A stretch of 64,000 nucleotides of DNA. Source: Aquila chrysaetos chrysaetos (lineage: Eukaryota; Chordata; Aves; Accipitriformes; Accipitridae). Shown piece after piece: positions 23,587 through 38,100 of this stretch (within the stretch, counting starts at the first letter, position 1; each line of letters starts with the position of its first letter). Made by a program: the position numbers and the translations under genes. Below the pieces are notes generated by a model. It saw only the letters and a list, made by a program, of their open reading frames with translations. It did not search any database and was not told the origin of the DNA. Location: positions 4,003,501 to 4,067,500 of the forward strand of contig NC_044019.1 in NCBI RefSeq assembly GCF_900496995.4. Direction: 5' to 3'.

Positions 23587-26500
23587 CTAGCGTGCCCGGA
23601 ACGGTGCACTTTTAGGTGAGAAGTTTAAAAAAGTTTTCTTCTCCTCCTTCTTGACAGGAACCCATTGCCCATAGGGACTTCCCTTTCTGTCATCTTCTCT
23701 TCCTGGAGAAACTGTCGGTTCTTTAACAACATGGCTTGCTGGCTTCTGTAGTACTGGTTTTGCCATTGTATTCTGGAAAAAGAAATTACCTTTAGAAACA
23801 CTATAATGAGAAGGAATGTACTAAGAGCTGTCAACATCAAGGGGTCTATCTGTACTGGTAAGACAAATGTTTTCATACACTTAATTGAGACAGGATTCAG
23901 GGAAGCTGCTTTTTCATTAGTTCTGCATTATTAAAACACATCCAAACATTTAATTTGAAATAAGTTCTGGTGTAAACCAGTTCTGGCATACACTTTTGAG
24001 CCTATAGTACAGTATAGGCATTCAACATTGAGCACTGAAAGGTAAACATCTATTTTAAACACATTACTGTAGCGTGTTCACAGTGCTCTACTGTTAAAGG
24101 GCTGATCTCCAGGAAGGTAATTATCAAACCATGAAATTCAACTTGTTACTATCAATAAAGATCTTCAATCTGGCAACCAATGCTGGGGAAAGCCTAACAC
24201 CGTGTCCTGGTTTTGGCTGAGATAGAGTTAATTTTCTTTCTAGTAGCTTCTAGTATAGTGTTATGTTTTGGATTTAGTATGCGAAGAATGTTGGTAATAC
24301 ACTGATGTTTTAGTATAAACACTACATAGCAACAACTAAGTCAAGGATTTTTCCACTTCTCACACCCAGCCAGCAAGAAGGCTGGAGGGGCACAAGGAGC
24401 TGGGAGGAGACACAGCCAGGACAGCTGACCCAAACTAGCCAAAGGGGTATTCCATACCATGTGACGTCATGCACAACATATAAACTGGGCGGAATTGGCC
24501 AGGAGGGGTGGATCACTGCTAGGAAACCGACTGGGCACTGGTCTGCAAGTGGTGAGCAATTGCATTGTGCATCACTTGTTTTGTATATTCCAATCCTTTT
24601 ATTATTGTCATTTTATTATTATTTTCTTCCTTTTCTGTCCTAGTAAACCATCTTTATCTCAACCCACAAGTTGTTGGGGTTTTTTTTTCCCCAATCCTCT
24701 CCCCCATCCCACTGGGTGGGGGGAGTGAGCAAGCAGCTGCCTGGTGCTTATGTTGCCAGCTGGGGTTAAACCATGATACACAGGAGGGATGAAGTACTGG
24801 AATTCCATCTTGGGAAATCACACTTACGTTAGGACTGAAAGAAATGCTTCTCTGTATGGTTGCTCTCTCCATTCCACTCTTGGTCATGTCTTCTGCTAGT
24901 CTTCTGGGTTGCTAGAGAAGAGCACACACAGCTTAAGTGGGAAGATACATTATTCTGCGCAAGTTAAGGCAGTTACTAGATAGTATGAACTTTCTGGTAG
25001 AGTTGTTTCAGGCATTTACATCAAAAGTAGCTGTAAGCTACTAAATATGCAAACAGATCAACGTTGAACTCAATTCGAAAAGCATTCAGTATTTTTACCA
25101 ATGTCATTGTGCCAATTCACATGTGACCTGATATCCATGCCCCAGTTACAGTTTTAAAAAGGATTCAAAGCATGGACTGCCATACAATGAAGTGTAGAAG
25201 TAGAGCAAGTTGCATTGAGTTCTGCATATCCCTCCTGCAGAGCTTTGGATAATGACAATAAACTTATCTGCAAGTGATGCAGGCCTCTTCTTCTGTACTC
25301 TCTCAACATCTGGAATATATTGCATATATTATGAAAGGGATGCCTGTACCATTTGTCTAAAACCCTTAGTAAATTTACTTCCATTTGAAATAGCAGTCTG
25401 ATCAATGTAACAGTTATTGCAGTTTTGTATTTACCATGAATCAGGTTAACACACCATAACAACAGAGCCAAACTAAAATTCAAATTCAGTTTAAGCTGCT
25501 CAAGTTTCTCCCTCCCTTAAATTCACAGCAGCTACAGCCCACAAGTCCCTTAATTACCAACAGATTTTCTTCATCATGTCTGGAACCATAGTCATGATTT
25601 CTATAAGACAGAAATAAAGTATGTAAAATGCATTGTGTGCTTGGGTATGTAATTTCTGGGAAACAGTTTGTTGCACATGAAAAGCTTTCAACAGTTAAAA
25701 AGGGTAGAAAGATTTAACCTTTAAAAAAACCCCACACTATTCACTAGGTTTGGTAAGGAGACTCCTTGCTTTAGGTCAGGAACACATAAACTAGTCCAAT
25801 TAATGGGCAATATCTTACTAGAAGAACAACTCAAAAGAACAAGCTACATTCACCTCTCCTTCCCAACCTATCACAACTGGAAAGCCTGCATGTACTCGGT
25901 GGATCAACCACCTCTTAAGAGTCCATACTACTTTCAGCTTAACGCAAAGTCTACAGTGGTTTCCAGAGTCGTTTTTAGCATTCTGGTAAATCTCAACTTT
26001 TTCTTCAAGGGTTTGAATTCATCATCACAAAGTCCACAGTCAAAAAGTGTAACACATCTATGCAGATGACAAGTTTTTAAAAGTGTTTACCTTTTCATTG
26101 AGAATACTCCAGTTCATACTTACCTCAGCTGACTCTCCAGGACCTTCATGCTCTTGTTTTTCATTTTTTATCTCTTTGGAAGGAGTAAGGATCTTCAAGC
26201 TTGCTGGCAAGACTATGTTATCTGTTCCCAGAGCTTTTGCAGCATTAGCTTTCGCAATTTCCAGGAGTTCCCTCTTGTCTACAAGAGGAAAAAAAAAGTG
26301 TCATTCTCTTATGTTTAAATCAACATGTACCTACTCATACAAGCCTAAAAACTGCAGGTTGACTATCAGTGCACCTATGTGAGCATCAACTGTGATGAAA
26401 ATTCATCAGAACTTAGGAGATTTAGCTTCAGTTGCAAAGAATATGCTCTGAACTATTTTTTTAAATACAGTTTTATAACCACACAGATATTTTCTTCCAC

Positions 26501-27191
26501 ATAGCCATTATCACTTATGCTCTATAAAGCAAGTATATAGATGAGAATTTGACTGTTAAAATATAAATTGTATGTTTTGAGGTTTTCACACAATGGAAGT
26601 CTCAAAAAAAAAAAAAAAAGTACCTTTTTCACTCAAATGGAGAGGTGACCTACTCCGAGATCTTGTTCGTGACCTGCTTCTCCAGCTCCTGTAAGCCTCG
26701 GGATATATTGTTCGCCCAAATCCATAAAATCTTCGGCCTCTTGAACGTGATCTGCTTCTCGAATAGGACCTTCTGTAATATGATCTTCCACGAGACCATG
26801 ACCTACTGCGTGATCTATACCTTGGAGGAGAGCGGTGGTACCTCCTGTAGTGTCTCGCATGGTACCTTCCTCGGTATCTCATGTAGCCACGTGATCTTGA
26901 CCGGCTTCTGGAATACGAACGGGAGTATCTTCTATACCTTTGGGAACCATTTCTTCTAGCCCATGACCTTGATCTTGATCTGGACCGGCTCCAACTCCTG
27001 GAGGAAGCTGAAGAGGAACTACTTGAACTGGACTGTGAACTGCAAGAGGATCTGCTAGATGATCTTGTTGATGACCTATCACAACTTCGCTTGGATCTCA
27101 AAGACGACTCTCTTTTCTTCGGTGAGCTGAGGGTTAAGTCATCCATGAAGCCTGTCATATCTTCAGTTTTCCTAACCACCATTTTCTCCAT
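23587..27191 (-). CDS. RSRP1: RSRP1 arginine/serine-rich protein 1
   Basis: Four coding exons on the reverse strand: 27191-26624, 26278-26124, 24911-24828 and 23772-23587. They join in phase to 993 nt, 330 residues (human 290). RSRP1 (C1orf63) is a nuclear RS-rich protein linked to splicing. Exon 1 carries a long RS domain (about residues 30-185) of SR/RSRSRS runs with Tyr-rich [14 protein letters not shown] repeats and the conserved [16 protein letters not shown] segment. Exon 2 has the family core [24 protein letters not shown]. Exon 3 holds [11 protein letters not shown] and exon 4 [10 protein letters not shown], matching human RSIAFSSN and KSPYGLWIPI. The bird protein continues about 20 residues past that human end. 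The ATG is the first in this frame after an upstream stop near 28,870, although the frame stays open through the leader exons without another ATG. A solo LTR sits in the intron before exon 3. Confidence 0.94.
24203..24780 (+). mobile_element. Solo LTR of an avian endogenous retrovirus
   Basis: A 578-bp element that starts TGTCCTGGTTTTGGCTGAGA and ends in GCCAGCTGGGGTTAAACC plus about ten bases, the ends of an LTR family I recognise as widespread in bird genomes (probably ERVL-like; exact family uncertain). Internal landmarks in plus orientation are a perfect CRE palindrome TGACGTCA (24,462-24,469), a TATAAA box (24,479-24,484) and a T-rich downstream half. No internal retroviral genes or second LTR flank it, so it is a solo LTR left by recombination: a fossil. 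It lies antisense in the RSRP1 intron. Clear target-site duplications were not seen, so the ends may be off by a few bases. Confidence 0.85.
25558..25600 (-). other. RSRP1: Candidate RSRP1 cassette (poison) exon
   Basis: Inside the RSRP1 intron between coding exons 2 and 3. On the reverse strand a good acceptor (pyrimidine-rich TTTCTGTCTTATAG) is followed by 43 nt and a donor TTG|GTAATT. Since 43 is not a multiple of three and coding exon 2 ends in phase 0, inclusion would read Lys-Ser-stop and mark the mRNA for decay. A different phase is open through the whole exon, so a coding role in another isoform is not excluded. It is supported only by splice-site appearance. Confidence 0.4.
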
Positions 27192-28528
27192 GCAGGTACT
27201 TTCAGAAGCTGGTTCCGTTTTTATTGTTGTTCTGCAATACCCGGTCTCTGTTCCTGTTGTGGGTGGGGAGGGGGAAGCTAATCATTTACATGCATCAAGT
27301 CATTTATACAGCAACAACAAACATGACACACAGGCAAAAAGTTCAAGGATAACTAAACACACCAACAATGCTCATCCAGTTTATCAGCATGTTTTGCACA
27401 TGACAATTTTAAGTTTCATCATTTCCTCTCCTGTAGTCAGCCTTCTATATAAAATAAAAAAAGGCTTCAGTTTAAACTGTGAGTAGTTCTGTGTGGAATT
27501 TCGAAGAGAAGTTTGTTTGTGTGGGTTTAAAGTTCGTTGCCCTTCGTTTGCTAGGTAAGCACAAACCTTCTGTGAAAAGGATACGAGTTAATACCTTTTT
27601 TTCTCCAAACACAATTTTCAAGGCATGTTATCTTTAATCTATTCTTAATGCAGCCTATCACATCTACAACGCAAAATAACCATTTGCCTTCCAGATCAGT
27701 ACGAACTGAAGTTTTCTTCTTCAGTTCTATGGTAAGTAAGTTTTACTGTTGTCGTCCAACAGGGGAAAGAAAAAAAAAACCTTCAAGGTACAAAGCAGCC
27801 ACTTCAAGATCTTAACCATATCATTTTACAAGACTATCTGCACAAAGCTCCACACATCCCAGCAGCATATATAGCAAGCTGCTATTAAAAACATTCTACA
27901 TAACTAGTGAAAAATACAGCTAATGATTCACTGGATGTGACCTGTAAAGGACAGAACACTTGTTAAGTCTATATATTAATAATTAAAATGGCTGTCCCTC
28001 TAGTGGCAGCCATTTTATATCTACAAAGGTTACTGTATTCTAGGGTGTAACTATCTTATCACCAGTACTTAAACCCTGAGTTACATCACCACTTAACAGT
28101 TTAAGGAAGCTTGCTTTATCACAAAATTGCTATGCAGTGGTCGTTGTAAACCAAAGTTACCAAATAGACCTTAAAACCCTACTGAAACCAATCAAGGGTA
28201 CTAAGGTCTACACGAGTTTGGAAGAAGCATTCCCCTTGCTACTGCTAAAGCCGAGGTTTGTCTACTTCACCTCTAAACAAAGGCCAAGGTCACAAGCACT
28301 ATACAGGGCACAGCTAAGAAAAAACAACTGATTAATTCTGGTCTCCTCCAACACCGCCCCCAGCTCCCATCGCTAAGCTACCTAGACATCACTGTTTCCA
28401 ACAAGGTGCCTCATGTATCCCCACGGCACCGACCTCCACCCAGCAAGCCGTAGTCGGGCACTGACCCCTTAGCGGGCCGAGTTTGCAGGGACGGCATTTC
28501 ACGTCAGAGGCTGTTCACGGACACTTAC

Positions 28529-28900
28529 CGCTGGGAGCCGCCGGACACCCCCGGTGCTGGTTCCCGTGAGACACCAGGGCGCTTCTGTAAGGAAGAGAAA
28601 CGTGAATAACGGGTGTCCCCCACCCTGCCATCAGCCCGCAGCAGTGGCCCCCCAACGCATTCAGACACAAAGACGAGTAACGGCCTCCCCCCGACCCCAA
28701 GAACCACTTTTTGCGAGCACACCCCCCCTCTCCCCCACCCCAGGGCTCCCAGGAGCTGTTGTCCCGGGCCCCCCCCGCCGTTCCCCACCAACTCACCGGC
28801 TCCAGCCAGCCGGGCTTCCCCCACACGGATCCTGCTCCAGCGGCGACGCCTGAGGAGATAACCCCGCTTCATGAGTCACCCCCATAGCGACCGGCTAGGC
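28529..28900 (-). other. RSRP1: RSRP1 non-coding leader exons
   Basis: On the reverse strand a leader exon ends at a donor GCCG|GTGAGT (exon edge 28,797; start somewhere near 28,870-28,950). A second exon, 28584-28529 (56 nt), lies between a CTTACAG acceptor and a GCG|GTAAGT donor. It would splice to the acceptor at 27,231, 40 nt upstream of the main ATG. Together they carry a 53-codon upstream ORF starting at the ATG at 28,872 and stopping at 27,204-27,202. The exact transcription start is inferred, not seen. Confidence 0.55.
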
Positions 28901-29312
28901 TCCTCCACCCAGGAAACAAACCGCCACACAACCCCCGGCAGGACTCAGCCCTCACAACAGCTGCCGCCCGCTCCCGCCGCCCAGCAGCGACTGAGGGAAG
29001 CCGAGAACCTTCCAGAACCCTCCCCTCCCCTTACGCAACAGGGAACCAGGGCGCAGGCGCAGAAGGCGCGGGCCTTCCTTCCCCGCGCATGCGCACTGCC
29101 CGCCATCACGCCCCCGCCGCCAGTACTGCAGCCTATGCGCAGTAGGATCCGTTTGGGATTCGCCTACAACCCAGTGCGCCTGCGCGCAGCCGCCCCGTCT
29201 CTAGCGGAGGGCGGGGGGGGGGTGCCGGCTGAGCGCCGCGCATGCGCTGTGTGGGCGGGGTCGGTGGCGAGGTGGGGGAGGCTGGCGGGCAACGGTCGTT
29301 CCCCGCCCTCAG
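28860..29312. promoter_or_regulatory. Bidirectional RSRP1/TMEM50A promoter
   Basis: The head-to-head starts of RSRP1 (-) and TMEM50A (+) share a CpG island of less than 500 bp. It carries two exact NRF1-type palindromes GCGCATGCGC (29,085-29,094 and 29,238-29,247) and several half-sites (GCGCAGGCGC near 29,051, ATGCGCAG near 29,134, GTGCGCCTGCGCGC near 29,175). A TMEM50A leader exon ends at the donor CTCAG|GTAAGC (29,312/29,313). There is no TATA box. This is a classic housekeeping bidirectional promoter. Confidence 0.7.
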
Positions 29313-29737
29313 GTAAGCGGGGAGGCGGTGTGAGGCGCCGGTTCGGGGCCTGAGCGCTCCCCGAGTAGGGCGGGACCCCTGACCGGAGCCTTCTCCTCCC
29401 CTCCCGGATGGCCGTAGCCCCGCTGGATGTCTCCGGCCTTGGGTGCGGGAGGGCGGCGGGGCCCCCGCCTCCGCGGGCTGGGTGCGCTGACCGGCAGTGT
29501 CTTCGGTTTGTAGGCCGTCGGCTCTCCAGCGGCGTCCCGGGTGGGTGCTGGTGGCCAGGGTCTGTCAGCTGCTCTGCTCGGTCGTCTTTCGGGAAGGGGG
29601 CCCCGGCTGTGGTAGCGTTTAGCGGTTCTAAGCTGCCTCGCACGGTGCGCATTGCTGTATGCCAGCTCCTGATGTGCAATGCGTTTCCTCTTGGAAAGAA
29701 AAGTCCCTTTTTCTTCTGCAGTTCTTCAGAGCGCTGA

Positions 29738-32816
<3,079 letters not shown>

Positions 32817-34115
32817 ACATGCCTGTGGAAGTGCATTGGCCATGCTGGTTTTTTAACTGCACACTCCCAAATTTTGTAAAACCATTTTGTAAACAGTAAC
32901 CTTCAATTGTGTCTAAAGATAAAATAAGGAAAACTTAAATCATAGCACTAAAAATTCTGGTTCTATTCTGTTTCATTTTTTTACTCTTGTATGTTGATTT
33001 AAATGTTGTAATGTTTTTGACAAACGTAAAATTGCTACGAGTAACAATGGCAGTCACTTTTATGATAAAATGTTTGCTACAAGTAAATAGTATAGTGGAA
33101 AATGGATGTATTTAACCAGCTGTTTCTATGACATTATCTACAGTCCAAGACTTACTAAATGCTTTAAAACAACTTTTTAACATATATTTATTAAATATTT
33201 CCTATATCTGGACAATATAACCATTTCTTCAATTTCAAAACTTGCTGTGTGTGGCTTTTCTTGCATAATATAGAACTATGCTGCTTTGGGATTCCCCCCC
33301 CCAAATATTTAATTTATCCTGTGGCAATAATGAGGAAGTCTCTGGTGAGTAACAACTTACAGCTGCTGTGGATGACATTGTAGAGGCACAAGTACAAATG
33401 ACGAAGTGGCTCTAGATGGAAGTAGCTCATCCACAAAGCCTGCTGTCAACTATTTTCTAACCACTGTAAAAAAAAAAGGAAGAGTAGTCTTCAGATCAGA
33501 GTCCTCTCTTTGGCAAAGAGTACTCCTCAGACCAGGGACGGTCACTACCAGGGAGAATTTTGATCCTGTATCTGCCCCTTCCTATGCATTCACCTAGGCT
33601 AGTTGCCCAAGAAATCAATGCTAAAAGAGATGTGGGAAAAAGGGAGGGAATAAAATACTATTCTTTAAAAGCACTCCTGCTAGAAAACAGCCATTTGTGT
33701 TGCAGAAGTTATGTTTGGTTGGTTGCTGGGAAGTTAAGAAAGTGGAGAACGCAAGTTGAGCCTGGATTAGACTATTACACAGGTAGTGTGTTAACTGTGA
33801 GATAGTGTGACTACGTAAGTGTGCGTCCAGGCTGAATGCAGGCAGCCGATAAACTCGGCAGATCACTGGCTATTTTGTGACCTTTTCCAGTAAGAAAAAC
33901 TGTCCCTTCCTCCACAAGTAATTTTTTATTACTTGAAACCTGTCTCACACTTCTTTAACTGTAGTGATTTACTTCGTTTAATCCTGAATGAATGGAGGTC
34001 AGCATGCATTACCGCAGTGAGCATCAAAGAACTCATGCCTTGTCTTCAGTATGACATTTTTCCTCATTGCTTCTTTTTTAAGCAAGCATGCTGAATAAAT
34101 AAAAACAATCAAATT
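32817..34115 (+). other. TMEM50A: TMEM50A 3' UTR
   Basis: AT-rich, non-coding DNA after the TMEM50A stop. AATAAA signals lie at 33,659-33,664 and 34,094-34,099; the second is part of AATAAATAAAAA and probably marks the distal end. A 3' UTR of 0.8-1.3 kb fits the long UTR known for the mammalian gene. Small open frames here are not credible. Confidence 0.55.
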
Positions 34116-34990
34116 TTGACTTTTTTATTAGGTAAGCATTTTTGAAAGAGTTTTTCTAGGTCAACTAGTTTGAAACAAAGAAGAAACGCTGAAGATAACG
34201 ATCCATTTAAAAACAAGGGTTTGCTTGCACAGAATCCTCTGCCTGGTCAGGCCCTAGCTCATGCACCAAAGCCTCCTGCTTGTCTCGGAGTAAAACAGCT
34301 CAACATACAACACTTCAGAAATGGGGTCTTAGTCTTGGTACCACGCAGTACCAAGGGCTATTCCCTCAGTCTCTCCGGTTGTCTATGCCTTTAGGGCAGC
34401 CAGGGCCTTTTGGGCAGCTGTGACCCCATGGTGGCACAGACTGTCACTGCACAGACAGGCTGTTCTGAGGGTTGCTGCCAAACCTTGAATACAAGTAAAT
34501 ACCATTGATTTCAGGGGCACCATCCACAAGCAGAACAATTTAACTTCTTGCAATTTGAACTTCCAAATAGCTAGCCTGAGCCAAGTAATTATAGATTTTT
34601 CTTTAAGCAGTCAGATAACTCAAAGAGTTCAGTCTGGCAAGATGCAGAGTTCTGGCCCTGATCCAGCTTACTCATCAAATCCTTGCTTAACAAGGCCTTC
34701 AACAGAATTAATTTAGCTTAAAAACAAGTACTTGAATGCTTCGCTAGATAAGAATGAGTATGTACTCCTTGAAAAATTATACTTTAAAATACATATTTTG
34801 GCTTTTAAACTTGGGAGCTAAAAATAGTTTAAAGTTTCCAAGCATTTTTATTGATAAGCCGTTACAGCAATTAATGCAGCCAACTTTTTTGTATGTATCC
34901 CACAAAAGAATATTTAAGGTAAGACCAACAAAGCAGAAGAGCTAAATGCAGCGTGAGTTTGCACCTGTAAAGTTACACTCTGTATCTTTG
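34116..34990. other. Spacer between TMEM50A and RH gene 3' ends
   Basis: Short convergent spacer of ordinary composition, with no recognisable gene or transposon. A reverse-strand AATAAA at 34,852-34,847 could serve a longer RH transcript. In humans the RHD duplicate and Rhesus boxes are elsewhere; nothing like them is present here. Confidence 0.5.
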
Positions 34991-35007
34991 AAGAATAACT
35001 ACAACAG

Positions 35008-35013
35008 TTTATT
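35008..35013 (-). terminator. RHCE: RH gene polyadenylation signal
   Basis: AATAAA on the reverse strand, about 155 bp after the RH stop codon at 35,166. It is the nearest signal and gives a short 3' UTR. Confidence 0.5.
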
Positions 35014-35165
35014 ACTAATTTTTTGTGGGATGCCATTGGGATGGCTTTTTTGAGCCTGAGAATTGATACTTAAGTGCTCTTTCAACCCATTGTAGCTATT
35101 CATTTTCTCTAGTGACAAACAGGAAAAGCTTATCTTGGTCAAATCTGTCATCTGGGTTCCTCCAT

Positions 35166-38100
35166 TCAAAATCCAACAGCCAAATGGGGAAACTGTGAAG
35201 ACAAACATTCTTGTATCAGAACATTTTATGCATCAAATCATCATATGAAAAAGGCAATGGAAAACCTTATTAGAAGCTTATTTTCATCCATTTCTTTTTT
35301 CTGTAATTCAGATATAGCATCACATTCAGCAGCTAAAGGTACCCAAGGCCTGTGTTTGTGCATCAGACTGAACAGCTGCTCTGCACCCATGAAGGCCAGG
35401 AGGCTTGGTCTGTTTGCATAAAAAGCACCTTCCATTCCATTCACTGGCTTCTAAAAATCTCTCTCTCAGATGCTGCTCAAGTCTCCTCAGGGACTGTGTA
35501 TGAAGCACAGAGGCCAGGGCTGTCAATCCCAGAGGATGTCTGAGCACCTAAGATTACGTGTTACAACAAACAAGATCATTTCACTTCAGCCCTGTGGCCG
35601 CCAACAGCTCTGACAATCTTAGCTGAAGACTACATGCATTTATAATGTTCAGGCTCTGAATCAACTGTGGGAACAGTTCATCCATTTCAAACAGGGCATC
35701 CAAAATGGAATTATCCTTTTTTTAATTCAAATACCTAGAGTTCTTCATCAAGGTCAACAAGGTGCTATATATACTCCCACAAAGTTAATTTTACATTGAA
35801 ACTTACCTCCCAATAAAACTGGTCTTCAAAGTACTTTGATACAGGGATGGTCTTAAACAGTTTGAGGTTTACGATTACACCTATTTGTAAAAACACATAT
35901 ATCCAATATAAATGTGTACATCAGGGAAAGGGGAAGATTGTGTGTAACTGGAGGTTTCTTAGTAACACACATCCAAATGTAACATAGATCAAAATACACA
36001 TTCAGAACTAAATGCTTCAGCAGAGCCCCTTGACTCAAGCTGACCTTAAATACAAAGAGAGAAGCTTGCCAGGATCAAGGCTTGTGTTATTAAAAATTAA
36101 TTACTCTAGGTAAAACACCATTAAACAGCCTGCCAGATTCTAAAAATACATCAAAAATTATTGACTTCTTGCATGAAAAATGCCTGTGTATTTAAAGCAA
36201 TTGGGTTTATCAGCACTGTTAGCTTGGGATTTCAGATGGAAACATCTGGATTTTTAAACAATTGGTTAAACACTGAATGTTTGATTATTTTAGCTGAATG
36301 TTTTTTAAAAATCTGCTTGATTAGCTCAACTTCTTAATTACACTGAAGGTAATGCAGAGGTTTCAGATCAATTAAAGGACAAAAAAAATCAAAATTATTT
36401 TAGATTGTATCACACAGCAATTTTCATCTGCCATTTCTCTTTTATTCAAGACAGTTAACAGCTGTAGAAGAACAGCAGCTGCCATAAAACAGTATGTCAC
36501 ATGGGAAACACAGGAGCCCTGATGACTGCAAACCACTAGTGATCAAAGGCCTAGCGCTTGGCTGATGCAAGCAAGCTACTGACATTTGTGAAACTTTGCA
36601 GATTTATACCAAATGGCCTAAAAAGTGACAAGCTCTAGACAGCATTTTTCTGTCACTGAGACAATACCCAAATGTAAAAATACTTTCATCCTCACACATC
36701 TCCTGTCTGAAATTTGAAGGCAACTGTTAAGCATCTATTAAAATAAACTTCACCAATGAAAGAATGGTGCTAATAGGTTATTTATGTTGAATACATCTCT
36801 TCTTCAAAAGTCTGGCTTTGAAGAGTCCCTGGCATTCATGTTTCCATGGCTTCTACAATTAATTCACCCACAGACACATTTCAGAGCCCCAGTTAAACTG
36901 GCCTCTTTCTGCAAGGGGTTGCACTGGCATGATAGCAGGTGCAATAAGATGACATAACCCTTGTCCCGAGGAAATGAGGAAGATATTACTGAAACATGTT
37001 TTTCAATACTGACCTGTAAGAAAACCTGTTATCAAGGCAACACTGATGGTCAGGCAGAAGGCACCAATAGGAATCATGACCAAATAATCCAGTCTGAAAA
37101 GCAAAACAAGTGTTTCACCTTTTACAGTTGCTGAATTTAGCATTAAGACTGTTAATGAATCTCTATCTACACAGCATTTTACATCAAAACCTCTCATAAA
37201 AATTCTGTTACTCTCAAATCTCTCTGCAGCTGCAGTTAGATGTTTTAAGAGATTCTATCAGAAGCCTAATACAGACTTCAGAGGACATATTTTGCCCTTA
37301 GAAACCATCACTATGGTACTAAAACTTCATTAAATTTGTTTGTTTCAATAAGAATATGACGAGAAGTGTAAGGCCCTTATGCCACATTGCGATTCATTCC
37401 TGTGTAAACAGAAAATCAGAGAACTTCTTGTATGACACGACATGAGCTTGATTTGCAAAAATGAGGTGCCAGTGCCAGATGAGAACAACCTATGGAGAAC
37501 ATTCTTAACTGACCCCTTCAGCTTTTGCAGGGTATCTCCCTAAGTATATTTTCCAGTTCAGTGTCCAGACTGGCTTTAGTCCAAAGTGGCATTCCTGCCC
37601 CTGACTCAGAGTTAAAGCCTCATTCAAAGAGAAATGCTGATTTCTGCCCCCCCTGTATTAGCATACAAAGCTCCCCAAAACACATCACAAAAGCCAAAAT
37701 CAGTCTTAGAAGGATGCATATCCCCAGCCTTCATCTCCTATGTCTGCTGTATTTAATATCAAATAAAAAGGGAGACAGAAAACAGGACTAAAAGCTAGTA
37801 TTAAAGTTTTGATCCAAACTCTGCTCAACTCTGAAAGTCTTTGTTCCTGACTTTTTTGGACTTCAGAGATTATCTTAGGTTATCTGGTATAAAACGATTT
37901 ATCTGTGATGACATTCTGGCTTTCTGTATGTGTAAGGACTCTTCTCAGGAAACATGACAATAATGATTAGCTAAGCTTATTACTTAATAGCAGTGATTTA
38001 TGTACCTTGGTGATTTGGTCCAGTCTTTTAATACTAAGAGAACAACCTGGGCAAGAGCTCCAAGCACACCAGGCAAGCCAAAAGTGAAATGAATTCCAGA

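Noticed and set aside
24195-24790. Target-site duplications around the solo LTR
   Set aside because: Flanking bases on the two sides do not give a convincing 4-6 bp repeat at any reasonable choice of ends.
28515-28872. A longer RSRP1 N-terminus starting in the first leader exon
   Set aside because: The frame starting at 28,872 hits a stop before the main ATG when spliced; the main frame through the leader is open but has no ATG.
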